A DNA stretch of 64,000 bases from Stichopus chloronotus. Its lineage: Eukaryota > Echinodermata > Holothuroidea > Aspidochirotida > Stichopodidae. Shown piece after piece: positions 39,501-43,913 of the stretch. The stretch is taken from NCBI GenBank assembly GCA_021234535.1, contig CM037830.1, forward strand, positions 38,006,437 to 38,070,436. The letters are read 5' to 3'. A program made the position numbers and the translations under genes. Under the pieces are notes generated by a model. The model had not been told where the DNA came from and did no database searches. It worked only from the letters and a program-made list of their open reading frames with translations. Each line of letters opens with the position of its first letter. Within the stretch, counting starts at the first letter, position 1.

Positions 39501-42500
39501 TAATATTGCTTGTTCTTTATCCACTAGAGAACTACAAGACCAGAATTGCATGTCCTGTCATTGAAATTGTTTGAGCTGCTGACCAGCGGTGGTGACAGAT
39601 CTTGGACAAGAGAAAGGGCCTTTAAATATTTTAACAACTAGCTTTGACTCATTTTACAAATAGACACTCTCGTACTGTAATGGCCTGTAAAGCAATTTGT
39701 TTGACACGGTCAAAAGTGGGTCATATAAAGTGGTGCTTCATGGACCGTAGATGGTATCAGAGAAAATTGATACACTTCGTAAAGACCATGAACGCATTTG
39801 TGCGAATTCAGACATCTGATCAAAGTTGGAATTATTTCTCTGACAAGAGAAATATGCTCTATATTATTGTGCATGAGAACTTCTGGCAGCAATGATTAAC
39901 CATTGCATCCCTCCCCCCATGCAACACCTCTCTGACTGAATATTTAAATATTTTATTTTCCATTTGGTAGGTTTAAACAGGTCTGCGTTCGACAACAAGA
40001 CCGTCTCTTTTGAAGAGCATTGTAACGAAGAACACAACATGTGGCATTACTTACAGTTTACTGTTCTGATAAAGGTTAAGAAATCAACAGAATACACAGG
40101 ACCTGAGAGTTACGTCGCAGATATGATCAAGGTGAGAGAACAAATTGAAAGAAAATGCTGTCTCTTGGTTTGGGTGATTTGCATCAACATAGCAATTGTT
40201 AAAAGCTTTCTTCTAATAAGACTTTTTCCCTTTCTTTTCATGACAACTGCAAATTAGTTGATAAAATCAGGTGAAACTTGCAAGTGTTGAGTATATGTCA
40301 TCCTTAATGTGCATGGCAAACTAAGAAAAGCTAGTTATATTCACTTAGAGACTACATAAGTTATTTTTTTGTCACAAATATAATCAAGGAGACTGGCTGG
40401 ATTGAAAAGAATTCAAAGGAACAAATGTGATCTCGTCTGTTGTATTATTTGCATTAAAAATAGTAGAGACAGTTGTGAATACTTGCCTGTATCTACCTTT
40501 GGTCATGAAATGTATGGTTGAAGGTCGTCAATATTCAGCTACAGGTAAACAATGTTGACCTTTGACCCAACAGCGTTCCTTGTGCAAAACTAGGAAAAGG
40601 CATAATGCACATACTCTTGAATATTATGTCTGAAATGTCAAAAGAAGAAACATTAAAAAAAATTTTTTTTTTTGCCTACTGGAGCACTATGTGACAGAAT
40701 TTGCCATTTGTAGATTTGTTTACCACAAATCTGTCGAAGAGATATGCTTTTGCCTAATTTGGAAGAAGAAACGGCAAAAAGTTATGTAAGGTTTGTATCA
40801 CAACTACCTATCCCCCTTCAGTGTAACAATTCCAAAACTTCTGTCAAATGAGATACTTGCAAAAGTTGTCGGTAACTTCAGGAGGAAGAGTAGAGACTAG
40901 AGCATACACTTCTGCTGCCTCATCATGGATAGTAGACCTATATAGATAGAGTATGATGGATCAGAGATTGACTGCTGTTGTATCATGCTCTTCATCTCGT
41001 AAACCAGAAAAAGAACTTGGACTGGTTCCCTCGCTTACGTGCGATGTCTCTTGCAGCAGAGGAGAGTGACAACGAGCAAAACGAGATACGAAATCTGCAG
41101 ACAGCCATGAAATATACAACAGAGCTAGTGAAACAACTCTCAGGACAGCTGTCTGAACTCAGGGACCAGGTAAAGCACATTGGTTCAAATATAGATGGGT
41201 GTAATCATTTTTAAATACTATAGGTATTCCCTGAGTTATTTCTGTTTTTTTACTACATTTGGGTTGAAATATTTGCACTTCTTCATTACAAGTTAGAAAA
41301 GATTTTCATGGTTCAGACCGTTTCAAAAAGATGAAAAAAGGAGGCAGTGTTTGCTCTTGAACTATGCCCCTGATAGGGCAGGATGCAAGATTCACTACAC
41401 AGAAGATAAAAATCAGTAAGATAACAGACCACAGATATGATAAAAGTTGGAACTGCACTTAAAGAAAATTATCATGCAGTGATGAAGAAGGTCTACATTT
41501 TGTCAACAATGATTTTTTGGTGTAACATGAAGTGCGACATTACTCCTTAAAATTGTCAATTCCCATTGATTTGAATGGTTGATTCCCACTCCACATGCAT
41601 CGATAGAAACTAGTTCTTTTTTGGTGAAAATGTGCCCACAATTTGTTGCAATTAGAGGGATCAACTGCCTTTCTTTCATTAGTAAGTGGTATGTACGTTA
41701 GTTGTGAAGTATTAGACTTCATATGTTCATCAGCTAGTGTGGCGTGCAATTGATTGGGGAAAATTAACTTGGTCAGTTTCTTGTCAGTGAGATTGAATAT
41801 TAACTCACTTCTGCTAATTTTTAAATGTCAGGGACAGTGGAGTATTTGACCCCCATCTGTGCCATTAGCTATTCTGACATGCTGTCTAGTGGGAAATATT
41901 TGGCAGCATCCATTCAGTTACTCACTGTGGCATGCAATCGAGTGTGAACTGTTGATTTAACTAGCTAGTGTGACATGCAATCGGGTGTGAACTGTTGATT
42001 TAGCTAGTTAGTGTGGCATGCAATTGAGTGTGAAACGTTGACCTCATTCAGTTACGTAGTCTGCCATGTTGATTTCATTCAGTTTGGTAGTGCTCAATTG
42101 TTCAACCATGCAATTCAAACAGGATCAATATGACAATGATACATAATGTTGGGAGCTCACCTTATAGGATAGGGTCAGCTTTTAGCCAATTTCCAGGAAT
42201 GCTTTCAATAAACCACTCTTTCATGTCCAAAAACATCCAAACACCACCAAAACACTGCTGGATAACTATGGCCCATACTAGCAGTCAAAAACAGTGCTGG
42301 ACAATTATGGGCTATACTAAGGGGTGGATAGCTATGGTCAATAACTAATAGTCTGTGCCATTTTTTTTCAAAGGAGTGGGAAAATGAAAACACGGTTGCT
42401 CACAGTTCTTCAAAGGGTTCTCTGTTCTTTTCATTTCCTGAGTTTATTCATTCATTGCTGTGTCATTCATTGAAGTATGCTTTAAGTTCCATCCTGTGGC

Positions 42501-42647
42501 GTTTAGCGAAACCTCTCATTTTGATACCCATTCAATAAGTTTTCACCTCCATTTTTCTCTCTGTTGTTGATTCGTCAGATGACCGAGCAACGTAAACAGA
42601 AACAGAGGATCGGATTCATGAATGCACCAACATCAATGGGACAATGA
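483..42647 (+). CDS. ITPR: Inositol 1,4,5-trisphosphate receptor gene, downstream part (30 exons plus one candidate cassette)
   Basis: This is a ligand-gated Ca2+ release channel of the endoplasmic reticulum that opens as a tetramer on binding IP3 and Ca2+. Joining the exons listed separately gives about 1,576 residues in one frame with all phases matching, ending in a stop at 42645-42647. Seen in order: modulatory solenoid with RIH-type repeats, a PKA-type RRDS site, a GLGLLG glycine-rich motif, six transmembrane segments, the pore filter GGGIGD, a C2H2 zinc-finger linker (CFIC...H....H), and a C-terminal coiled coil. Family proteins are about 2,700 residues, so the IP3-binding N-terminal portion lies upstream of the window. 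Invertebrates usually carry a single ITPR gene, so no paralogue number is assigned. The match to ITPR is by recall of family sequences and is strong throughout. Confidence 0.96.
588..1706. other. ITPR intron, no recognised content
   Basis: Ordinary AT-rich intron between exons a and b. I see no repeat array, transposon end or RNA gene. Confidence 0.55.
1707..1844 (+). CDS. ITPR: ITPR exon b (46 codons)
   Basis: Acceptor TATTAG then [16 protein letters not shown], running through [20 protein letters not shown] to [10 protein letters not shown], with donor GTGAGT at 1845. The [19 protein letters not shown] stretch is a hallmark of IP3 receptors in the solenoid preceding the first RIH domain. 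Phase 0 at both ends. Confidence 0.95.
1845..6057. other. ITPR intron of 4.2 kb
   Basis: Contains an (ATT)5 run near 2830-2845 and the 36-base minisatellite at about 5098-5850. The remainder is AT-rich with no gene seen. Confidence 0.6.
5098..5850. repeat. 36-base minisatellite with higher-order pattern
   Basis: About twenty units of roughly 36 bases with a core like GGTAGCATTACTTTCAATC followed by TCAGTGTAGGGTGT. Unit variants (ACTTTC, ACTCCC, ATTTTC; TCAGTGTA or TCAGTACA) recur in the same order about every 108-144 bases, so blocks of several units were duplicated together. Because 36 is a multiple of three, the minus strand stays open for 187 codons as 12-residue repeats. This is an artefact and not a gene. 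Confidence 0.92.
6058..6183 (+). CDS. ITPR: ITPR exon c (42 codons)
   Basis: Acceptor TTTACAG, then [20 protein letters not shown] through [15 protein letters not shown], donor GTGAGT at 6184. It corresponds to the family segment reading LAHEFLQNFC...NQ.LLHK in vertebrates. Phase 0 at both ends. Confidence 0.95.
6184..11239. other. ITPR intron of 5.1 kb
   Basis: Holds the long GAT-type repeat at 8005-8572, a G run near 7412-7422 and otherwise unstructured AT-rich DNA. No second gene on either strand is supported. Confidence 0.6.
8005..8572. repeat. (GAT)n / GATGGT trinucleotide array, about 570 bases
   Basis: Nearly uninterrupted GAT triplets with GGT, GAA, GAG and AAT variants on the + strand. 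All frames stay open (Asp-rich, Met-rich, or Ile/Ser-rich on the other strand), so the long ORFs here are artefacts. It lies in the middle of an intron, far from exon boundaries. Confidence 0.97.
11240..11440 (+). CDS. ITPR: ITPR exon d (67 codons)
   Basis: Acceptor TTTTTCTCAG, then [20 protein letters not shown], through [10 protein letters not shown] and [14 protein letters not shown] to QDMVMTE, donor GTAGGA at 11441. It matches the RIH-domain core of IP3 receptors (VVQHF...YIKFLQT.VKA.G). Phase 0 at both ends. Confidence 0.97.
11441..12590. other. ITPR intron, no recognised content
   Basis: AT-rich intron with no array or transposon end that I can recognise. Confidence 0.5.
12591..12842 (+). 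CDS. ITPR: ITPR exon e (84 codons)
   Basis: Acceptor CCCTTCCCAG, then [56 protein letters not shown] and CIPD, donor GTAAGT at 12843. The LLA.CTEGKN...[19 protein letters not shown] segment is diagnostic of IP3 receptors. GC content is clearly higher than in the flanking introns. Phase 0 at both ends. Confidence 0.98.
12843..13806. other. ITPR intron with a short minisatellite
   Basis: Contains the small array at 12870-12985 and nothing else recognised. Confidence 0.55.
12870..12985. repeat. Short tandem array (about 15-base unit)
   Basis: Imperfect copies of TGTTACTACTGGTG, with a TGATCCAACTGG variant, begin within 30 bases of the exon e donor. Confidence 0.85.
13807..13932 (+). CDS. ITPR: ITPR exon f (42 codons)
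   Basis: Acceptor TTTTCAG, then [40 protein letters not shown] and DK, donor GTATCA at 13933. Nearly identical to vertebrate receptors over [20 protein letters not shown]. Phase 0 at both ends. Confidence 0.98.
13933..14898. other. ITPR intron with a 63-base tandem repeat
   Basis: Contains the tandem repeat at 14334-14525. The rest is unremarkable. Confidence 0.55.
14334..14525. repeat. Tandem repeat, about 63-base unit, three copies
   Basis: Each unit contains GAGCTTCCTTGTGT, a T-rich step, CACCATGGAGGGGTG or a variant, then TTGT(A)CC(T)TATGCT. The third copy carries an 11-base G run at about 14503-14513. Confidence 0.85.
14899..15027 (+). CDS. ITPR: ITPR exon g (43 codons)
   Basis: Acceptor TTTCTTGTCAG, then [43 protein letters not shown], donor GTACAT at 15028. 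Equivalent to the vertebrate LEKYVTE.VM.I...FFSSPF segment. Phase 0 at both ends. Confidence 0.95.
15186..15306 (+). CDS. ITPR: ITPR exon h (40 codons plus 1 base)
   Basis: Acceptor CTCCTTCAG, then [20 protein letters not shown] and [20 protein letters not shown], ending in the first base of an Ala codon, donor GTATTC at 15307. The split codon completes in exon i as GCA. Matches the RQPV..QLLQG.FRV family segment. Confidence 0.95.
15307..16363. other. ITPR intron, no recognised content
   Basis: AT-rich intron with a T-rich acceptor tract at its 3' end. No repeat or gene recognised. Confidence 0.5.
16364..16539 (+). CDS. ITPR: ITPR exon i with PKA-type site (58 codons)
   Basis: Acceptor CTTCACAG, then [20 protein letters not shown], ending [12 protein letters not shown], donor GTTTGT at 16540. 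It carries [16 protein letters not shown], which aligns with the segment around the vertebrate PKA site Ser1589 (RRDS), so this phosphorylation site is conserved in sequence. The exon end is the start of a run of donor-like copies in the next intron. Confidence 0.97.
16540..17075. repeat. Decayed tandem repeat beginning at the exon i donor
   Basis: Units start with (CAG)GTTTGYACTAC, continue with CACC..ACAATGC, then a TTTNAATNNTNNAAGAGAATT stretch. Donor-like starts fall at 16540 (real), 16604, 16721 and 16847. Further, more degenerate AATGCTTTAATA..AAGAGAATT stretches follow to about 17075. Spacing is irregular (about 64, 117 and 126 bases). Confidence 0.7.
16540..18518. other. ITPR intron of 2.0 kb with donor-derived repeats
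   Basis: The first half is a decayed tandem series seeded at the exon i donor (see separate entry). Near 17505-17815 are loose copies of an ACTATTCACCATACAG-type unit. The remainder is unstructured. Confidence 0.6.
18519..18667 (+). CDS. ITPR: ITPR exon j (49 codons plus 2 bases)
   Basis: Acceptor GTTTACAG, then [32 protein letters not shown] and CENGGFIS, ending in the first two bases of a Lys codon. Donor GTTAGT at 18668. Matches the conserved [21 protein letters not shown] segment of the family. Confidence 0.97.
18668..19593. other. ITPR intron, no recognised content
   Basis: Ordinary intron with no array or element recognised. Confidence 0.5.
19594..19705 (+). CDS. ITPR: ITPR exon k (1 base plus 37 codons)
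   Basis: Acceptor TTCTCTTAG, completing Lys and reading [37 protein letters not shown], donor GTAAGT at 19706. It matches vertebrate [28 protein letters not shown]. It ends just before the position where vertebrate ITPR1 has its alternatively spliced SII region. Confidence 0.97.
19998..20033 (+). CDS. ITPR: Candidate 36-base cassette exon ([12 protein letters not shown])
   Basis: A 12-codon open segment lies between an AG (GATGTAG) and a good donor (CCT|GTAAGT). It is phase 0 at both ends and sits between two phase-0 exons, so it could be included or skipped without shifting frame. The acceptor lacks a strong pyrimidine tract. Its position equals the vertebrate SII splice region. Not confirmed; it may be a chance ORF. 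Confidence 0.4.
20034..20496. other. ITPR intron with a 24-base tandem duplication
   Basis: Near 20128-20178 the phrase CCATTTGGGAACATTGTGAA is tandemly duplicated. Nothing else recognised. Confidence 0.6.
20497..20559 (+). CDS. ITPR: ITPR small exon l (21 codons), possible cassette
   Basis: Acceptor CCACAATCAG, then [21 protein letters not shown], donor GTAAGT at 20560. Phase 0 at both ends; a CAG at 20497-20499 also allows an acceptor three bases later. It is acidic and poorly conserved, like the vertebrate SII insert it replaces positionally. Splice signals are good, but constitutive inclusion is not certain. Confidence 0.7.
22880..23050 (+). other. GC-richer open segment inside an intron, unknown origin
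   Basis: The stretch has several CpGs and clearly higher GC than its surroundings and lies in a 93-codon open frame. It also contains the inverted pair AAATATCGA (near 22947) and TCGATATTT (near 22989). I do not recognise the peptide. It could be a fragment of an inserted element, an old pseudoexon or chance. Confidence 0.3.
24722..25074. mobile_element. TTAA-flanked inverted-repeat miniature element (copy 1)
   Basis: Starts TTAA then AGGGAAATAGGGCGTTTG and ends with CAAACGCCTTATTACCCT then TTAA. The ends are inverted copies with about 16 of 18 matching bases. The TTAA duplication is what piggyBac-type transposases make; that assignment is inference. The body is about 345 bases and has no coding capacity, so it is a MITE. 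A close relative lies at 52984-53310. Confidence 0.8.
25762..26040 (+). CDS. ITPR: ITPR exon m (93 codons)
   Basis: Acceptor CTCTTCACAG, then [20 protein letters not shown], later [31 protein letters not shown] and [11 protein letters not shown], donor GTCAGA at 26041. It matches the family segment ALRQVLVNRYYG...LAEVQ..LD.EGAS.L.IDLI. The vertebrate second PKA site (RRES, Ser1755 area) has no counterpart: the equivalent stretch reads [14 protein letters not shown]-rich relative to its surroundings. Phase 0 at both ends. Confidence 0.97.
26041..27272. other. ITPR intron dominated by a 42-base minisatellite
   Basis: Holds the array at 26314-26870; the flanks are unremarkable. Confidence 0.7.
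26314..26870. repeat. 42-base minisatellite, alternating unit types
   Basis: About 13 units with the core GGAGTGATACCCC(G/A)(A/T)ACAGTAT plus a tail such as AGCATACATAGTAGCAGACT or TGCATGCATAGCAGCAGACC. The two unit types tend to alternate, giving an 84-base higher-order repeat. The period is a multiple of three, producing false ORFs on both strands (26244-26678 + and 26288-26926 -). Confidence 0.94.
27273..27468 (+). CDS. ITPR: ITPR exon n (65 codons plus 1 base)
   Basis: Acceptor CCTTCAACAG, then [40 protein letters not shown], ending NRTRK plus the first base of a Lys codon, donor GTAAGT at 27469. Equivalent to the FFKVFYDRMK.AQ.EIK.T.TVNT segment. Its last part is a Lys/Asp-rich variable linker. 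Confidence 0.96.
27469..27871. repeat. Short intron filled by a repeat carrying GTAAGT donors
   Basis: From about 27541 to 27790 the intron is made of imperfect units like GGCCATGGCACCAACCATGT followed by AAGT. Full-consensus GTAAGT motifs occur at 27583, 27633 and 27705, all downstream of the real exon n donor. The remaining intron is ordinary. Confidence 0.85.
27872..28149 (+). CDS. ITPR: ITPR exon o (2 bases plus 92 codons)
   Basis: Acceptor TTTCTCCAG, completing Lys then [32 protein letters not shown], and ending [25 protein letters not shown], donor GTAACG at 28150. The [20 protein letters not shown] segment is one of the most conserved in the receptor (second RIH-type region). Phase 0 at the 3' end. 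Confidence 0.98.
28150..28602. other. ITPR intron with a C-rich tract
   Basis: From about 28199 to 28270 there are ACCCACCCAACCAC-type repeats, so the minus strand carries about seven GGG runs. The rest is ordinary. Confidence 0.7.
28603..28803 (+). CDS. ITPR: ITPR exon p with GLGLLG motif (67 codons)
   Basis: Acceptor TGTTCTCCAG, then [67 protein letters not shown], donor GTAAAA at 28804. The GLGLLG stretch is the glycine-rich ATP-site motif proposed in vertebrate receptors. Nearly identical to vertebrates. Phase 0 at both ends. Confidence 0.98.
29512..30240. repeat. Interspersed repeat with terminal hairpin and internal tandem units
   Basis: Starts with an imperfect hairpin (AGCTCATACCAGC / GCTGGTGTGAGCT), then TCTGTCTGTCTGTC and CCATCCATCCATC. 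Three or four diverged units of about 230 bases follow, each holding CCGTGTGG(G/A)CCC..TGGCCCATTTT and AAT(G)TTGATGGTTTGTCA. A possible 3' end (GGTATGAGCC near 30973, then a CTTGGTGCTCTAG phrase) would make the element about 1.5 kb. No transposase ORF. Family unknown to me. Confidence 0.65.
30483..30676. repeat. 98-base tandem duplication, two copies
   Basis: The copy starting at 30483 is repeated from 30581. Both begin ATGAGCTAGCAGTTAGTAAT and end CCCACAGGTAGTACAAAC; only a few bases differ, so the duplication is recent. Confidence 0.95.
31436..31546 (+). CDS. ITPR: ITPR exon q (37 codons)
   Basis: Acceptor TTTAATTCAG, then [20 protein letters not shown] and [17 protein letters not shown], donor GTACCA at 31547. 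Equivalent to vertebrate [22 protein letters not shown]. Phase 0 at both ends. Confidence 0.98.
31807..31902 (+). CDS. ITPR: ITPR exon r (32 codons)
   Basis: Acceptor GTTTGGCAG, then [20 protein letters not shown] and [12 protein letters not shown], donor GTAAGT at 31903. Matches the conserved [23 protein letters not shown] block. Phase 0 at both ends. Confidence 0.98.
32202..32336 (+). CDS. ITPR: ITPR exon s (45 codons)
   Basis: Acceptor TGTAATCAG, then [20 protein letters not shown], an acidic stretch (AAEDDEDIV), then [12 protein letters not shown], donor GTAATG at 32337. Equivalent to vertebrate VIKKAYMQ..FE...NVGHNIYILAHQ. The last ~40 bases plus donor are copied twice in the following intron. 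Phase 0 at both ends. Confidence 0.97.
32301..32490. repeat. Triplicated exon end: exon s terminus and donor copied into the intron
   Basis: The exon phrase GGCCATAATGTCTACATCTT at about 32307 recurs as GGCCATAGCGTCTATATCTT at 32368 and as GGCCATAATGTCTACATCTT at 32431, a period of about 61-63 bases. The donor copies read TCATGTAATG and CAATCAGGTATGG. Extending the real exon into the copies meets an in-frame stop (GTA ATG TAA), so the copies are not coding extensions. Confidence 0.9.
32692..32790 (+). CDS. ITPR: ITPR exon t (33 codons)
   Basis: Acceptor TATTCTACAG, then [20 protein letters not shown] and [13 protein letters not shown], donor GTAACC at 32791. Equivalent to L..HNKELQ.ML......ALE.Y.KHTAQIE. 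Phase 0 at both ends. Confidence 0.96.
32791..33442. other. ITPR intron, no recognised content
   Basis: Ordinary AT-rich intron; no element recognised. Confidence 0.5.
33443..33635 (+). CDS. ITPR: ITPR exon u (64 codons plus 1 base)
   Basis: Acceptor CTCGACTAG, then [64 protein letters not shown] plus the first base of an Ala codon, donor GTATTA at 33636. This is the cytosolic segment leading to the channel; RTME.IVFPVP and W.WQKKLR-type endings are family hallmarks. Confidence 0.97.
34029..34324 (+). CDS. ITPR: ITPR exon v: transmembrane segments 1 and 2 (2 bases plus 98 codons)
   Basis: Acceptor CTCTCACAG, then [20 protein letters not shown]. The first hydrophobic helix is [19 protein letters not shown], followed by a polar loop and [19 protein letters not shown] as the second helix. 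It ends [14 protein letters not shown], the beginning of the third region, with donor GTGAGC at 34325. Phase 0 at the 3' end. Confidence 0.97.
34325..34773. other. ITPR intron, no recognised content
   Basis: Ordinary intron. Confidence 0.5.
34774..34938 (+). CDS. ITPR: ITPR exon w: transmembrane segments 3 and 4 (55 codons)
   Basis: Acceptor TTTTCCAG, then [38 protein letters not shown], ending PLWYGIL, donor GTAAGT at 34939. Aligns with vertebrate I.FLMSFVGN.G......YHLLYLVIC..GL. Phase 0 at both ends. Confidence 0.96.
34939..36232. other. ITPR intron of 1.3 kb, no recognised content
   Basis: No repeat array or gene recognised. It is somewhat richer in CTCA/CACA words than its neighbours. 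Confidence 0.5.
36233..36410 (+). CDS. ITPR: ITPR exon x: transmembrane segment 5 (59 codons plus 1 base)
   Basis: Acceptor TGTTGGCAG, then [59 protein letters not shown], donor GTGAAG at 36411. It covers the S4-S5 linker (REETL.NVI.SVT) and S5. The split Ala codon completes in exon y. Confidence 0.98.
36711..36818 (+). CDS. ITPR: ITPR exon y: luminal loop (alternative donor at 36830)
   Basis: Acceptor GGATCCACAG, then [35 protein letters not shown] plus one base of Gly, donor GTGATC at 36819. A second donor GTGTGC after CAG at 36830 is in the same phase and would add four residues. It encodes the variable luminal S5-pore loop with cysteines in EEHC and DDNC. No N-X-S/T glycosylation motif is present. 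Confidence 0.88.
36831..37321. other. ITPR intron, no recognised content
   Basis: Ordinary intron ending in a strong pyrimidine tract (TCTTATCTTCTTTTCAG). Confidence 0.55.
37322..37461 (+). CDS. ITPR: ITPR exon z: pore helix and selectivity filter (2 bases plus 46 codons)
   Basis: Reads [46 protein letters not shown], donor GTAAGT at 37462. LFMCI.T.L..GLRSGGG.GD is the pore helix and filter. The filter reads GGGIGD, where the vertebrate IP3 receptors I recall have GGGVGD and ryanodine receptors GGGIGD. Confidence 0.98.
37990..38310. repeat. 29-base minisatellite
   Basis: Units of CTTGTTGATGGCCACACACC plus AAGGATTTC, near-perfect at the left end and progressively more diverged to the right (for example TGATTGCCATACAGTATAAA). 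Confidence 0.92.
38500..38985. mobile_element. Truncated copy of the long inverted-repeat element seen at 53.3 kb
   Basis: 38500-38860 resembles 53530-53830 in the same direction. 38826-38985 is the reverse complement of 53307-53525, ending GGAATTCCCCATTTAG at 38969-38984. This is the expected right arm of an element with long inverted arms; the left arm is missing. The end TTAA has decayed to TTAG. No coding capacity. Confidence 0.7.
39283..39448 (+). CDS. ITPR: ITPR exon aa: transmembrane segment 6 and start of zinc finger (55 codons plus 1 base)
   Basis: Acceptor TTTCTGCAG, then [55 protein letters not shown], donor GTAAGC at 39449. It contains the S6 gate helix ([19 protein letters not shown]) and the first two cysteines (CFIC) of the C-terminal C2H2 zinc finger. 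Confidence 0.98.
39449..39970. other. ITPR intron, no recognised content
   Basis: Ordinary intron. Confidence 0.5.
39971..40131 (+). CDS. ITPR: ITPR exon bb: zinc-finger linker (2 bases plus 53 codons)
   Basis: Acceptor TTTGGTAG, then [53 protein letters not shown], donor GTGAGA at 40132. The His pair in EEHCNEEH completes the zinc finger begun by CFIC in exon aa. This linker couples cytosolic changes to the pore. Confidence 0.98.
40132..41007. other. ITPR intron, no recognised content
   Basis: Ordinary intron with an A/T homopolymer stretch near 40653-40672. Confidence 0.5.
41008..41169 (+). CDS. ITPR: ITPR exon cc: C-terminal coiled coil (54 codons)
   Basis: Acceptor CGTAAACCAG, then [54 protein letters not shown], donor GTAAAG at 41170. 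Matches NLDWFPRMRAMSL...EQNE.RNLQ....L...[10 protein letters not shown]; heptad-like Leu spacing indicates the tetramer-forming coiled coil. Phase 0 at both ends. Confidence 0.98.
41170..42578. other. ITPR last intron with two decayed tandem repeats
   Basis: 41921-42110 holds about four copies of a 42-base unit around GTGTGGCATGCAATCGAGTG and TGAACTGTTGATTTA. 42245-42345 holds three copies of a unit like GGATAACTATGGCCCATACT. Confidence 0.75.
41921..42110. repeat. About 42-base tandem repeat
   Basis: Copies around CATGCAATCGAGTGTGAACT, CATGCAATCGGGTGTGAACT and CATGCAATTGAGTGTGAAAC, separated by CTAGCTAGTGTG-type sequence, fading at both ends. Confidence 0.8.
42579..42647 (+). CDS. ITPR: ITPR terminal coding exon (22 codons plus stop)
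   Basis: Acceptor TGATTCGTCAG, then [22 protein letters not shown], stop TGA at 42645. The [12 protein letters not shown] stretch equals the vertebrate receptor C-terminus; the last residues differ. A GTGAGT at 42657 follows the stop and could mark an intron in the 3' UTR. Confidence 0.97.
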   Translation: MTEQRKQKQRIGFMNAPTSMGQ

Positions 42648-43907
42648 CAGAAATCCCTGTGAGTACATTGAATCGATTCGCCGCCACTGACTCATCCTTT
42701 CCCCTCCTCCACCATGCGATGATGGATCAGTTATCAACTTGAGGGGATCAGACAAGACCATCTAGTCTAACAGTCATCTGAAGATTCTCATCAGGTACTA
42801 ACATGAAAGACATGAAAACGATGTCACAGAGCAGGTTTATTGTTTTCGTCATGTCAAAGTCATTTTTGTATTTTACTATCTGTGGTAAAGCTTCCACTTT
42901 GTCCAAATAGTCAAACTTGCAGTAAGTGAAGTATTTTAAGGATGTTTGCTGAATGTTTTAGTGATCACAGACAAGTTATCCCTGCTGCTATTATTTCAGC
43001 CTGTTGTGGTGCTGGTCATGCCCTTCTATGTGAGCAACTTTAATACTAGTATATCATATCTAGTCCAGTCATAGCTTTACAATGAATTGTGGAATTTTAC
43101 TATTCTCCAAGTTGTCAAAGTCTGTCCACCAGAAAATGTTTTTGTACTTGCTTTATATTTTATGAACATTTATGAGTCATTTGTGACATTGAATAAATTT
43201 GTTATTAATGTAGAAGATGCAGGTGGTATTTTCAGAAAAATCATTCAACAAATTGTAACAATTACCTCAGTGTAAGTCCTAGCCAGATGGAGTTTTTTAT
43301 CTCTCTGGTTCGAAGCCATGAATTTTGAATTGAACAGGGCTTGTCTATATAATGATTAAACCTCATGTAATATGTGTGACTGATATCTTTGGATGATAAC
43401 CAAGATGTCTGTTCTGTTTTCAAAACAGAGTTTCAGAGTTCCCTTGTAATCATCAGTTTAAAAAAACAGGAACAATCCCTAGGGTCATGATAGAAATATG
43501 TCGAAATCCTTCAAATATCCACAAAAAGGAAAGATAACATGCTGATGTTCAGATAACACAAAACAGTCCATATGCCTTTTAATGCTACAGTTGACAGGCC
43601 GCATATGAAATGAATCGGTAAAAGCCTCGTTAGTTTTACTGACTTACGAAAGAAAGCTTAGTTTTGTAGTGATGATAAGACAACTGAATCCGCTATAGAG
43701 CATTTCTCATGCAAAGTTACATCAGGAGTCATATTTTTGATAAGAAAACAGTGACAGGTCAGTTTGTTGTAGTTAGACACTTAAAAGGCTTTTATTATTG
43801 ATGTGGAAAGAATTTAGTCTGATGCAGCAAGCTATTTTGATGCTTGTATGTGCAACGACATCACTATTCCAATTCATTGCATTATTTAGACATTGTTGTT
43901 TCAGTTA

Positions 43908-43913
43908 AATAAA
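43908..43913 (+). promoter_or_regulatory. Candidate proximal poly(A) signal AATAAA
   Basis: AATAAA about 1.26 kb after the ITPR stop, followed by a TGTTGAG/TGTTCTGGTGT stretch suited to a downstream GU-rich element. Confidence 0.45.
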